Shown here: piece after piece, positions 42,106-52,700 of the stretch
How the letters are laid out: each line of letters begins with the position of its first letter
Numbering within the stretch: position 1 is the stretch's first letter
Source of the DNA: Candidatus Thiodictyon syntrophicum
GTDB taxonomy: Bacteria; Pseudomonadota; Gammaproteobacteria; Chromatiales; Chromatiaceae
Length of the DNA: 64,000 nt
Assembly (NCBI RefSeq): GCF_002813775.1
Contig: NZ_CP020370.1
Span: 6,163,501-6,227,500 of the forward strand
Direction: 5' to 3'
Notes under the pieces: generated by a model
Database searches by the model: none
What the model was told of the DNA's origin: nothing
Seen by the model: only the letters and a program-made list of their open reading frames with translations
Position numbers and translations under genes: made by a program

Positions 42106-45100
42106 TCAGGACCGTTCCGCCGCCGGGGCCCGCCACACCAGTTCCACCAGCGGATATTCCCAGGTCTCCACGCGACAGGTATCGCGGTACTCGGCATCCC
42201 CGTCGTCGCGGCGCCGCCGCAGCAGGGCGACCACCCGCGCGGACTCGACGGCGGGCAGGCGCGGCAGCCAGTCGGCGGCGGCGCGCCGGGAGAGCCGGCC
42301 CACGCAGCCGCCCCGCGCATCGCAGAGCAGGACCGAATCGCCTTGGGCCCGCAGTTGCAGCGCGGCGCCGGTGGCAAGTGCGGCGAGGCGGCTATGGATC
42401 GGGTCCCCGGGCGACTGACGCCCGGCATAGCCCAGGTCGATGGCCGCGGGGCTCAGGAGTTCGTAGCGCCGCGTGACGATGGCGGCGGGCGGCGCGTCGA
42501 TCTCGACCCTGGTGTGCAGCAGCCAGTCGCCCTCGAACAGGCGCGGCGCCGGGTTGGCGCCCCCCGGCAGCCGCCCGAGCGTGAGGGTCTCCCGGGCGCG
42601 GGTCATGCCGACATAGTAGAGCCGCCGGACCTCTTCCGGATCGTCCCGGCCGGGGGCGCCGCCGCCGCGGCCGTCGGCGATCAGGACGTGGGGGAACTCC
42701 AGGCCCTTGGCCCCGTGCAGGGTGGCAAGCAGCACGCCGTCGCCCAGGCCCCGGTCGCGCCGTTGCTCGCCCAGGGTCTCGTAGCAGAACTCCAGGATGC
42801 GGGAGGCGGCGACGGCGCCCTCGCCCGCCTCCCCCCGCCAGTCGTCGATCAGGTCCAGGAGCACCTGCCGCCAGGCGGATTCCCCCGGAAGCAGCCGGGC
42901 ATCGAGGTCGGCGGCCGTGCAGGGCGTGTGACCCAGGGCGGCGAGCCCGTCCAGGAAGGCGGCAATCTCCCGCACCCGGTGCAGGGGCGGCAGGTCGCCG
43001 CGCCAGGCGACCGGGAGGCCCGCGGCCTCGCACAGGGCACGGATCGGCTGCAGGGTTTCGTGACGGTAGGCGAGCACGGCGAACGTGGACCAGTCCCCGC
43101 CGCCCAGGGCGCGCCGACGCTGCATCAGGTCTACCAGGGCAGCGGCCTGACGGCCTGGGTCGGGCAACTCGAGGACCTCCACCCGGCCGCGGCCCTGTGG
43201 GTCCAGCGCCTCCCAGCGCCCGCCGGGCGGCTCGCGGCGGCGGCGCCGATCGATGCGGCCCGGCTGGCCCGTCTTCATGCGCTCCCGGTTGTGGGCGATC
43301 AGTGCGTTGGCGGCGGCGATGATGTGACCGCTAGAACGGTAATTCTCGATCAGGTAGTGAATCTGCGCCTGATAGTCATCCTTGAAGCGGCGGATGAAGT
43401 CCACGCTCACCCCACGGAAGGCGTAGATGTTCTGGTCATCGTCGCCCACGGCGAGCAGGGTCAGGCGCCCCTCGTCCGCGAGCACAGGATCAGGATGGCC
43501 CGGGGCTCCACCCGCAGGACCCGCAGCAGATAGGCGCAGCGGTGGACGATGACCCGCGTCTTGCCGGAGCCGGGGCCGGCCAGGACCAGGCGGTTGGTCT
43601 CCGGCTCCGCGGCCACGATGGCGATCTGTTCCGGGTTGTCCAGGGCCTCGACGATGCGCCGGAAGGACTCCGCGGTAGTCGCCCGCTCCACGACCTCCTG
43701 CCGGTCGGGAAAATAGCGGCGCACGAAGGCCGGGCGCTCCAGGGTGAAATAGGCGACGACCAGCCCGATCGCCTGGGCGATCTTCTCCATCCCCAGACGG
43801 GCATAGACGTCCATCACATGGATCTGAAAGACCCGCTCCCCATAGTGCTGGGCGAGCGGTGCATAGTGACCCTTGCTGTACGGCCTGCCCTTGGCCTCCG
43901 GCAGGACACGGATGGTCATGGCCTGGCGGAACACCCCCACGCCGCCCTGCAGGGCGATAACCCCGTGGTCGTGCAGGAACAGGAGCCCCCGCTCCACCGC
44001 CGCCAGGGGATCGGGCAGATTGCCGGCCAGGGTCAGGTCGCCTTGCAGGGCCGCCGTGAGTTCGTCGAGCCCGAAGCCGACCAGGACCTCGGCGCCCGCC
44101 GGGGCCTGCGGCGGAATCCTGGCGATGAGCGCCTGGAGCAGCACGGCGGCGATCCCCTGGCGCCGCTGGGCGAGCCCATCCAGGGTCGACCAGTCGCGGT
44201 GCAGGCGCACCAGATAGTGGTCGCGCTCGCGCTGGCGCACTTCCAGGCTCCCCCGCGCCCCGGCCAGCCCGCGCCCGTCGCGGGCCAGGCTGCCCAGCAG
44301 GTCGCACAGCAGTCCCGGATTGCTGTCCACCCCCTGGTCGCGCAGGCGCTGGTTGAGCCGCCGGATCGAGAGCGGATACCAGGCGCGGTCGTCCGCGTCC
44401 GGGGCCTCCTCGCGCAGGGCGGCGAGCATGGCCCGCTCCACGGTGCAGACCTGCTCCAGCAGCTTGGTCGAGGGGTTGGCGACCTTGTAGCGGATGAAGG
44501 CACTCTGTTGGGGCCCCTGGTGCAGCAGGCCGCCCTTGGCCATGTCGTAGAGTGTGCGCAGCACCCGCTGACCGGCGGTCTCACCGCGATCCCAGGCCGG
44601 GGCCGCGCCCTGGGGTGGGCGGAACGCAGGCAGTTGGGCCAGTTCATCGGCGGTCAGGCCCTGGTCCGGCTCGCAGTTGAAGAGCGCATCCAGCACCGCC
44701 AGCCAGCGCTCGCGCTGCTGCGCGGAGAGCCCCAGGCCCGCGATGCGCCGCTCGGCTTCCTCCCTGTTCGCGACCGCCGGGCGCCCCTGGAAGACACGGG
44801 TGCGGTTTTCGTTGCGCTCGACGAACCCGGCGCGCTCCAGCCAGGCGACGGCGGTGCGCACGCGGGTGTCGGAGTCCCGGCCCTCGGCGTCGAACCCGAC
44901 CCGCAGGTCCCCGTCGTGCAGCAGTTCACCGGCGGTCAGGACCACACAGTCGTCCTGGTCGCGGCGCGCCCGGCGCAGGCCGCGCAGGATCTCGGCGATG
45001 TCGGCGCGCGAGAGTTGGGAACCGGCCGCCAGCCGGAACTGCCCCTCGGTGTCCTGCTCGTCGTACAACAGCACGCAGCGGGCCGGCGCCCGGTCGCGCC

Positions 45101-46501
45101 CGGCGCGCCCGGCCTCCTGGACATAGTTCTCCAGTGGATGAAGCGGGCGGCATAGAGATAATCGGGCCGGAAGTCGTGGCCCCACTTGGACAGACAGTGC
45201 GCCTCGTCGAAGACCCAGCAGCCGATCTCACGGGACTCCAGCACGCGCCGGAAGGAGACGTTGCGTAACTGCTCCGGCGACACATAGAGGATGGCGATCT
45301 CGCCCAGGCGGACCCGCTCCAGCACCTCGCCGCGCTCGGGTGCCGTCAGCAACCCATAGAGGGCGGCGGCCTGGATGGTTCCGGTCTTGCGCACCAGGTT
45401 GTCCACCTGGTCCTTCATCAGTGCCTGGAGCGGGGAGATGACGACGGTGAGTTGGCCGCGGCGCAGGTAGCGGACCAGGGCGGGCAACTGGAAGCACAGC
45501 GACTTGCCGCCTCCGGTGGGCAGGATGGCGAGATGCGAGCCCTCCGTCATGCCGTGGGCGCAGATGGCACCTTGGAGGCTGCCGCCGTCGCTGTCCTTGG
45601 GCTCCGGGCGGAACTGGTCCAGGCCGAACCAGCGCCTGAGCTGGCCCAGGGGGTCATGGGTGGTCCGGCACCACGGACAATCCGGCGCGGCGCAGGGCAG
45701 GTCGCGCAGTGCGTGCAGCAGGGCCGTGGTCGCGGGAAACCGGTGTTTGACCCAGGGCGGCAGCACCGAGCGGCCCTCCGCCACCTGGAGCCAGGCGCTC
45801 GCATAGGCCAGGGCCGGACGCAACTGCGGGTCGCTCAGGTAACGCAGGGCCTGGGTCTGGGCCGCGCCCTTGCAGACCCGTCCCTCCCAGCACCCGCGCA
45901 GCAGGTTGAGGACCCCGGGCACGTCCGGCAGGTCCACCCCGAGTGCGGCGAACACCAGCGAGACGCCCGTGCCCCCGGTGGCCGCCGACTCCAGCCCCGA
46001 GGCCCCGCGGAAACAGAAGCGATAGATGGCGAGCAGCCCCGCCTCCCCGCCCAGGGCGCGGCGGGCGAATTCCGCCCACTGCTCCCGGAACACCTGCGCC
46101 GCCAGGCGGCAATCCGCCACCGGGTCCGCCACCGTATCGCGCACCAGCTTGTAGTCCTTCACCAGGCGATGATAGGGATTTTCCGGGAAGGCCAGGGGGG
46201 ACAGAAAGAGGGTGTCGACCACCCGCCGCTGGAGCAGCGCCAGGGCCGGTTGCCGGGCGCGCAGGCAGTGCAGGTCATGACCCAGCAGATTGTGGCCCAG
46301 GACCAGCTCGGCACCGGCGGCGAAGTGGTCCAGATCGGCGAGCGCCGCCCGCTCGTCGAAGCGCCCCTGCCGCAGGAAGGTCGCCCCGTCGCGCACCGCG
46401 CCGATTTTGTGCAGGGCCCCATTGGGGCCGGTCTCCAGGTCGAGCAGGAGGGCGCGGGACAGGAAGTCGTTGAGCCGTGGGTCCACGCCGTGATTATGCA
46501 A
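42106..46501 (-). pseudogene. DnaQ-RecQ-UvrD fusion helicase, broken by two internal deletions
   Basis: The gene runs right to left in three frames. First frame (46501-about 45135): an exonuclease-like N-terminus ALLLDLETGPNGALHKIGAV (DEDDh type), then RecQ motifs LAILPTGGGKSLCFQLPALV and VFDEAHCLSKWGHDFRPDYL. At about 45135 it joins, out of frame, to ENYVQEAGRAGRDRAPARC; the RecQ region between (motifs III-V, about 170 residues) is missing. Second frame (to about 43485): RecQ C-terminal and linker, then UvrD Walker A LVLAGPGSGKTRVIVHR. At about 43485 there is a second jump, missing UvrD motifs Ib-II. Third frame: GDDDQNIYAFRG, LHGAKGLEFPHVLI, RLYYVGMTRARETLTL to the stop at 42106. The start is a TTG at 46501 or GTG at 46486. 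Confidence 0.88.
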
Positions 46502-46557
46502 GAAAGGGCAGCGGTGCGCGTAGGCACCCGGCGTGCGGCTCGGATAGAATCCACACC

Positions 46558-47223
46558 ATGCTGCTTTCCGTCAAACACCGCTTCCTCTTCGTCCATATCG
46601 CCAAGACCGGCGGCACCAGCGTGCGCGCCGCCCTGGAGCGGCGGCGCTGGGCCGACCCCTGGTACTGGCCGATGTTCCTGTGCAGCCGCTTCAGTCACCT
46701 GAGCGGTCACCGTCTCGGGAGCAAGTTCCCGCGCCACGCCAAGGTCGTGGCCGCGAAGGAGATGCTGCCCAAGGAGTTCTTCGATGAACTCTTCAAGTTC
46801 GCCTTTGTGCGCAACCCCTGGGACCTGCAGGTCAGCTCCTTCCACCACATCCGCCGGGAGCGGCCCCGGTTACTGGACGGGCATGAGACCTTCGCGGACT
46901 TCCTGCGCTGGAAGCTGGACCCGCAACGCCCCTACCAGTACCACCTGGATACCTCCATCGAGTGGCAGAGCGACTATCTGATCGACCTGCACGGCAACCT
47001 GGCAGTCGACTTCATCGGCCGTTACGAGCACCTGCACGCCGATTTTGCGACCGCCTGCGCCCGCATCGGCATCCCTGCCCCCACCCTGCCCCACGCCCGC
47101 CAGGCAACCGACAGGTCCAACGACTACCGCAGCTACTACACCGACGAGACCGCCGACCTGATCGCCCGCCACTTCCAGCGCGATATCCAGATGCTCGGCT
47201 ACACCTTCGACCCCCAAGCCTGA
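46558..47223 (+). CDS. Sulfotransferase family protein
   Basis: A 221-residue sulfotransferase-2-like protein. PAPS-binding motifs are visible: the 5'-phosphosulfate loop FVHIAKTGGTSVRAAL (about 11-26) and the 3'-phosphate motif FAFVRNPWDLQVSSFHH. It ends RHFQRDIQMLGYTFDP, as in bacterial carbohydrate sulfotransferases. The substrate is probably a surface polysaccharide, by family. The ATG at 46558 is used. It is divergent from the broken recQ-uvrD gene, which starts 57 bases away. Confidence 0.88.
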   Translation: MLLSVKHRFLFVHIAKTGGTSVRAALERRRWADPWYWPMFLCSRFSHLSGHRLGSKFPRHAKVVAAKEMLPKEFFDELFKFAFVRNPWDLQVSSFHHIRRERPRLLDGHETFADFLRWKLDPQRPYQYHLDTSIEWQSDYLIDLHGNLAVDFIGRYEHLHADFATACARIGIPAPTLPHARQATDRSNDYRSYYTDETADLIARHFQRDIQMLGYTFDPQA

Positions 47224-47266
47224 ACGCAACCCGCCAGTCCCCCTTCATCCCTCATCCTTGAACTCA

Positions 47267-48082
47267 TCAATCCCGCGCCACCAGGTCCCGATAAGCGTGC
47301 CAGGTACCGTGGCCTATCAGCGGCATGGCGACCAGCAGACCGATGAACCAGGTAAGGATGCCGAGCCCCACGAACAGCACGATCAGCACCGCCCACAGGC
47401 CCATCGGCTGCCAGTTGCGCCGCACCGCCGCGACGCTGGTGCGCATGGCGGTCATCACGTCCACCGCCGGACGGTCCATCAGCATGGGCACGGTCACCGC
47501 GCTGATGGCAAAGGTGAAGGCGGCGATCACGCCGCCGACCAGGACCCCGGCCAGGACGAAGGTGTTGTTCTCCCCGGACAGAAAGACGACCGGGATAAAG
47601 CGCTCCCAGGTCGGCACCGGGTTGTCGAAGAACAGGGCGAACACCAGGATCGCGGCGAGCATCCACACCAGCATCATAAACACCAGGACCAGGGCCATGG
47701 CCGCGAGCTGGACGGCGTTGCGCCGCCACGCCTCGCGCGCCTGGCAGAAATGCACCGGCGCGCCCGTCTCCAGATTCGCACTGATCTGGTAGAGCCCGAT
47801 GCCGAGCATGGGCGCGACCAGGAAGAAGCCGGCGGCCAGCACCGGGACGATGAAGAACAGACCGTCGGCCAGCAGGCCCAGGGTCATGAGCAGGCTGACG
47901 GCGACGAAGACGGCCCCGTAGGTCAGGCTGAAGCCGGGGGCGCGGCGCAGGTCCGCCCAGCCCTTGCGGAGCCATTCCCAGGGTTGTTCAAGGGTGATCG
48001 CGTTGATGTCGACGTCGACGTCGACGCGCTCGCGCGGCGCCGCGTTGAGTTCAGACAGGGTGCCGATGGTGGCTTCGTTCAT
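47267..48082 (-). CDS. DUF2189 integral membrane protein
   Basis: A 271-residue protein of family DUF2189. After a 35-residue cytosolic start (with a VDVDVDI patch), WEWLRKGWADLRRAPGFSLTYG leads into about six membrane helices, including LFFIVPVLAAGFFLVAPMLG and VLAGVLVGGVIAAFTFAISA, and ends in HGTWHAYRDLV. The family is widespread in alpha- and gammaproteobacteria, sometimes called cytochrome c oxidase subunit I-like, with no known function. It is convergent with the sulfotransferase gene and divergent from the MBL-fold gene. Confidence 0.88.
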   Translation of the reverse strand: MNEATIGTLSELNAAPRERVDVDVDINAITLEQPWEWLRKGWADLRRAPGFSLTYGAVFVAVSLLMTLGLLADGLFFIVPVLAAGFFLVAPMLGIGLYQISANLETGAPVHFCQAREAWRRNAVQLAAMALVLVFMMLVWMLAAILVFALFFDNPVPTWERFIPVVFLSGENNTFVLAGVLVGGVIAAFTFAISAVTVPMLMDRPAVDVMTAMRTSVAAVRRNWQPMGLWAVLIVLFVGLGILTWFIGLLVAMPLIGHGTWHAYRDLVARD

Positions 48083-48225
48083 GGTCGGTCCTCCGGGTTT
48101 TTTCTATACTCAAGATTCATTGTGCGCCCGATGATACAAAAATCCAGGGCGCGGTGCGCTACCGCACGTCGCCTCGATTTAGAATCTCCGGCCTGACCCA
48201 ACCCCCACGCCCCGAAGGAGCCGCC

Positions 48226-49206
48226 ATGTCGTCCCCCGCCATCCTGGAAGTCGCCGATCAGGTCTTCCGCATCGAGACCGGACTCTATCGCCACGGACTC
48301 GCCGCCTGTTACCTGGTGCGCTCCCACGACCGCCTCGCCCTGGTCGAGACCGGCACCGCCCACACGGTGCCGCGCCTGCTCCAGTTCATCGGCGAGCTTG
48401 GGCTCACCCCCGCCCATGTGGACTATGTGATGCCGACCCATGTCCACCTGGACCACGCCGGCGGCTCCGGCGACCTGATCGCCGCCTGCCCCGGGGCACA
48501 GTTGGTCATCCACCCCAAGGGGGCGCCCCACATGCTCGACCCCGCCCGCCTGATCGCCGGCGCCAGCGCGGTCTATGGGGCGGACGGCTTCGCGCGCGAC
48601 TACGGGCACCTGCTCCCGGTGCCGAAGGCGCGCATGATCATCGCCGCGGACGGCCAGGAATTCGACCTCGCCGGGCGCACCTTGACCTTCATCGACACCC
48701 CCGGCCACGCCAACCACCATGGCTGCATCTACGACGAACGCACCCGCGGCTTCTTCACCGGCGATACCTTCGGCATCTCCTACCGCGAGTTCGACCAGGC
48801 CGCCGCCCCCTGGCTCTTCGCCCCCACCACCCCGGTCGCCTTCGACCCGGAGAGTTGGCTGACCACCCTGGACAAGCTCATGGCCTTCAAGCCGACGGCC
48901 ATGTACCTGACCCACTACGGCCGCGTCGATGCCCCCGAAACCCTGGTGGATGGACTGCGCGAGAGCATCCGCGCCCTGGCCGCCATCGCGTTGGCCGAGG
49001 AGGACCGCGACGATCCCGGACGCGCCGCGCGGCTCAAGGACGCGGTCTCCCGGCACCTGGTCGCCAGTGCCCGCGCCCACGGGGTGGACATGGACCACGG
49101 GCGCATCATCGAACTGCTCGCGCTCGACACCGAGCTCAACGCGCAGGGGTTGGAGGTCTGGCTCAGGCGGCTTGAGAAGTCGGCCGCTGGGCGGGTTCTC
49201 AAGTAG
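48226..49206 (+). CDS. Metallo-beta-lactamase-fold hydrolase
   Basis: A 326-residue MBL-fold protein. The metal motif is THVHLDHAGGSGDL (His72, His74, Asp76, His77). Further ligands are in IDTPGHANHHGCIY, FFTGDTFGISY and LTHYGRVDAPE. The 80-residue helical C-terminus (ESIRALAAIALAEEDRD...) is characteristic of a group annotated as general MBL-fold hydrolases near glyoxalase II. Substrate unknown. GAAGGAG lies 5 bases before ATG 48226. Confidence 0.9.
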   Translation: MSSPAILEVADQVFRIETGLYRHGLAACYLVRSHDRLALVETGTAHTVPRLLQFIGELGLTPAHVDYVMPTHVHLDHAGGSGDLIAACPGAQLVIHPKGAPHMLDPARLIAGASAVYGADGFARDYGHLLPVPKARMIIAADGQEFDLAGRTLTFIDTPGHANHHGCIYDERTRGFFTGDTFGISYREFDQAAAPWLFAPTTPVAFDPESWLTTLDKLMAFKPTAMYLTHYGRVDAPETLVDGLRESIRALAAIALAEEDRDDPGRAARLKDAVSRHLVASARAHGVDMDHGRIIELLALDTELNAQGLEVWLRRLEKSAAGRVLK

Positions 49207-49422
49207 TTGGACGTAAACCCGGATGGGGCATGCGCCGGGTCCGAAACGTTGTCCCGGCGACCAAGCCGGATGGGCCGTGCGCTGCGTCCGAAACGTTGTC
49301 CCGGCAACCAAGCCGGACGGGGCATTCGCCCCGTCCCGCCGCGGTTGATGGGACATACCCCGTTCGGCGCGAGCATGGGTAGGGTGGATAAGCGCAGCGC
49401 ATCCACCAGCTCACGTTAGGTG

Positions 49423-49615
49423 CCGACCCCAACGGGGTCGAACATACCAGCCCAGGGCAACGCCCTGGGTATGAGGTACAGAATGAAACCCAGCCCTGAA
49501 AGGGCGTGACATCGGGCCCTGCACCTTTATGTCACGCCCTTTCAGCGTTGAGGCGATTAATCGACGCTACCCCAGGGCGTTGCCCTGGGCTGGTATGTCA
49601 GGCCCCTTCGGGGCT
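49423..49615. repeat. 193-bp nested palindromic element, copy 2
   Basis: Same nested palindromes as 41578-41770: ACCCCAACGGGGT, CCAGCCCAGGGCAACGCCC with its inverted partner, AGCCCTGAAAGGGCGTGACA and a final GCCCCTTCGGGGCT. The inner loop between the AAAGGGCGTGACAT palindromes differs. Confidence 0.85.
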
Positions 49616-49641
49616 TGGGGAGTCGCGGAGTGATCCCCTGC

Positions 49642-49756
49642 GCCGGACGGGGCATTCGCCCCGTCCGAAACGTTTTCTCCGGACCCACGGGTTCGCGCCA
49701 ACGTCGGCAACAGAATAGGCGTTCGGGACGGGGCGAATGCCCCGTCCCGCCGCGGG
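49642..49756. repeat. 115-bp inverted repeat of the ACGGGGCATTCGCCCCGT family, copy 1
   Basis: Starts GCCGGACGGGGCATTCGCCC, continues with CGTCCGAAACGTTTT and CCGGACC, and ends in an inverted GACGGGGCGAATGCCCCGTC-type palindrome. Full copies also at 53565-53681 and 58028-58143. Confidence 0.85.
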
Positions 49757-49797
49757 AGGCGCCTCGGCCAGGCCCCGGGCCGCGCGGCGGCGGCGGG

Positions 49798-52700
49798 TCA
49801 CTCGGCCTTCTCGATCAGGTAGATCTCCATCCGACGGTCGCGGCGGTTTGCGGTCCCGGCGGGGGCCGCGCCGATGGGCCTGGTCTCGCCGAGCCCGATC
49901 GCCTGGACGCACGCCGCGGCGACGCCGCGCGCGATCAGTGCCTGTCTGAGCGTATCGGCGCGGGCCTGGGAGACGACGAGGTTGGCCTCGGCGCGTCCGC
50001 CGGCATCGGTGTGACCCTCGATCCGCAGGTCAAGGCCGGGGTGCTGCACCAGCAGTGCGGCGAGGCCGTCGAGGACCTTCAATTCGCCGGGGGGGAGATC
50101 GGCCTTGCCGGTCGGGAACTTCAGTTCGTCATTGGACAGGATGAGTCCGAGTCCCCGCGGGGTCTCGCGGCCGCCCAGCGCGACGAATCGGTCAAGCAGG
50201 CCGGGCGGCCGTGCCGGCGCATCGACCTGGGCCTGCGGGTCGGCCGGCGCGGCCGGTTGGCGCGGCCCGCGCCCGGGGTCAAGGATCGCCTCCAGGGTCG
50301 CGATGCGCGCCCTGGCGGCGGCGATCTCCCGCTCCAGTGCGGCCCTCTCCTGCGCCCCCAGGACGGCCGCCGCGGGGTCCGGCGCGCTGCCGACGGCGGG
50401 CCGCGGCGCAACGTCGCGCCGACCGGGAACCGCCACCGCGGCCTGGTCGCTGTCGGCCGGGCGGGCGCCCGGCGGCGCGCTCGACCTGGCCGCGTACCAG
50501 CCGTAGAGCAGGATCGGGATCGCCACCAGGGCCAGGGCCCAGGCCAGGACCTTGAAGGAGGTGTTGCGCCGTCCGGCGTCACCGGAGTCGTCTGCCGATT
50601 GGCGCCCCGCACCGACCCCGGCGCCGACCCCGCCCGTCCAGCCCGCCCAGACCGCGCGGACGCGCGGGCTCAGGGCCAGCTTGCGCAGCTCGTCGAGCAA
50701 CAGTACGCTGGAGGCCACGCTCAGGGCCAGTCCCCAATCCGCCAGGCTCAGGTCGGTGGTCCGGAAGACGGCCTGCGCCGGGCCCCAGTGGACCACCAGC
50801 ACCTGCAGGACCAGCACGGTCGCCAGGGCCAGCCACAGCCAGCGGTTGCGCAGGAAGCCGGGGTTGAAGGCGCTGCCGTGCTCGGTACGCGCATTGAACA
50901 CGTTGAAGAACTGGAACAGGACGAAGGTCGTGAAGGCCAGGGTGAGCGCGTAATCCTGGCCCTGGGGCTGCGCGTACCGGAACAGGGCCAGGGTGCCCAC
51001 CGCCATGATGGTCCCATAGAACACCAGGAGACCCAGCCGCTCGGCGGTGAGGATGCGGGCGTCGGTCGGGCGCGGCGGCCGGTCCATCGCCCGCGGATCG
51101 GCCGGCTCCAGCCCGAGGGTCATGGCCGGCGGGCCGTCCATGATGATGTTGATCCACAGGATCTGGACCGCGGTGAAGGGCGTGGCCCACCCGAGCAGGC
51201 TCGCCCCCAGGACGGTCTGGATGGCACCCATGTTGGTGGACAACTGGAAGCGGACGAACTTGACCAGGTTGTCGTAGATGGTCCGCCCCTCACGCACGGC
51301 GCCGACGATGGTGGAGAAGTTGTCGTCGGTGAGGATCAGGGTGGCGGCCTCCTTGGTCACCTCGGTGCCGGTGATGCCCATGGCCACGCCGATGTCGGCG
51401 GTTTTGAGGGCGGGGGCATCGTTGACCCCGTCGCCGGTCATGGCCACCACATGGCCGTGGGCCTTGAGTTGCCGGACGATCCGCACCTTGTGTTCGGGGG
51501 CGACCCGGGCGAACACGGCGACCTGGTCGATGCGCGCGTCCAGGGCCGCTTCCGACAGCCCGTCGAGGTCGTTGCCATCCAGCACCTCGCCCGCGAGGCC
51601 CAGGTCCCGGGCGATGGCGGCGGCCGTGAGGCGGTGATCGCCGGTGATCATCTTGACCTGGATGCCGGCCCGGCGGCACAGCGCAATGGCGTCCCTGGCC
51701 TCGGGCCGCGGCGGGTCGAGGATGCCCACCAGTCCATGCAGGACGAGATCGTCGCACAGGGCCATCAGGTCACCGGCGGGGTCGAACCCCGCCGCCGGGA
51801 GGTCCTTGCCGGCCACCGCCAGGACCCGCATCGCCTGCGCGGCGAGCGACTCGTTCTCCGCCGTCAGCCGCGCGCGGGCCTCCTGGTCGAGGTCCAGCGG
51901 ACCCTGCGGGCCTAACCAGGCGGTCGAGCGGCCGAGCAGGACATCGGGGGCGCCCTTGACGTAGACCCGCACCAGGTCCCCATCGCGGTGAAAGGTCGCC
52001 ATGAACTTGTGCGCCGAGTCGAACGGCACCTCGGCGATGCGCGGCCACTGCCCGGCCAGGGCCCCGGCATCGACGCCACCCTTGGCGGCCAGGGCCAGGA
52101 GTGCCCCTTCGGTCGGATCACCGATCAGGGCCCCGTCGCGGATGCGGCTCTCGTTGCACAGTGCGGCGGGTAGGAGGAGATCCGCCAGGTCACCGGCGGG
52201 CGCCCCGTCCCGCGCCGTGATGGTCCCCAGTGCCGTATAGCCCTCGCCGCTGACCGCCAGGCGCCGGCCCCGGTAGAAGGCGGCGCGGGCGGTCATCTGA
52301 TTCAGGGTCAGGGTCCCGGTCTTGTCCGAGCAGATCACGCTGGTGCAGCCCAGGGTCTCCACCGCGGCCAGGCGCTTGACGATCGCCCGTTGCCCGGCCA
52401 TCCGCTGCATCCCCAGGGCCAGGGTCACCGTGACCACGGCCGGCAGACCCTCAGGGATGGCGGCCACCGCCAATGCGATGGAGGTGAGCAGGGTCTCTAT
52501 CCAGGGCTGGCCGCGCAGCAGCCCCAGGATCAATATCAACGCGACCACGACCCCGGCGATCAGCGCCAGGCGGCGACCCAGGCCGTCGAGCTGGACCTGT
52601 AAGGGTGTCGGACCCGGCTCAACCTCCAGCATACCGGTCAGGCGGCCCATCTCGGTCGCCATACCGGTGGCGGTGACCAGGAGCTCCAGCCGCCCGCGGG

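Larger units (their letters stand above)
49207..49797. other. Gene-free region of dispersed repeats
   Basis: About 590 bases with no gene. Between 49220 and 49345 there are three degenerate, tandem part-copies of the GCCGGACGGGGCATTCGCCC-type arm. They are followed by the nested element 49423-49615 and the full copy 49642-49756. All open frames come from these repeats. Confidence 0.65.

Noticed and set aside
42106-46501. Frameshifts in recQ-uvrD as simple sequencing errors
   Set aside because: At both joints conserved helicase blocks are absent, not just shifted; a one-base error would leave the missing motifs readable in another frame.
49615-51915. Long plus-strand frame opposite the ATPase-OmpA gene
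   Set aside because: Antisense shadow; begins in repeat DNA and has no motif.
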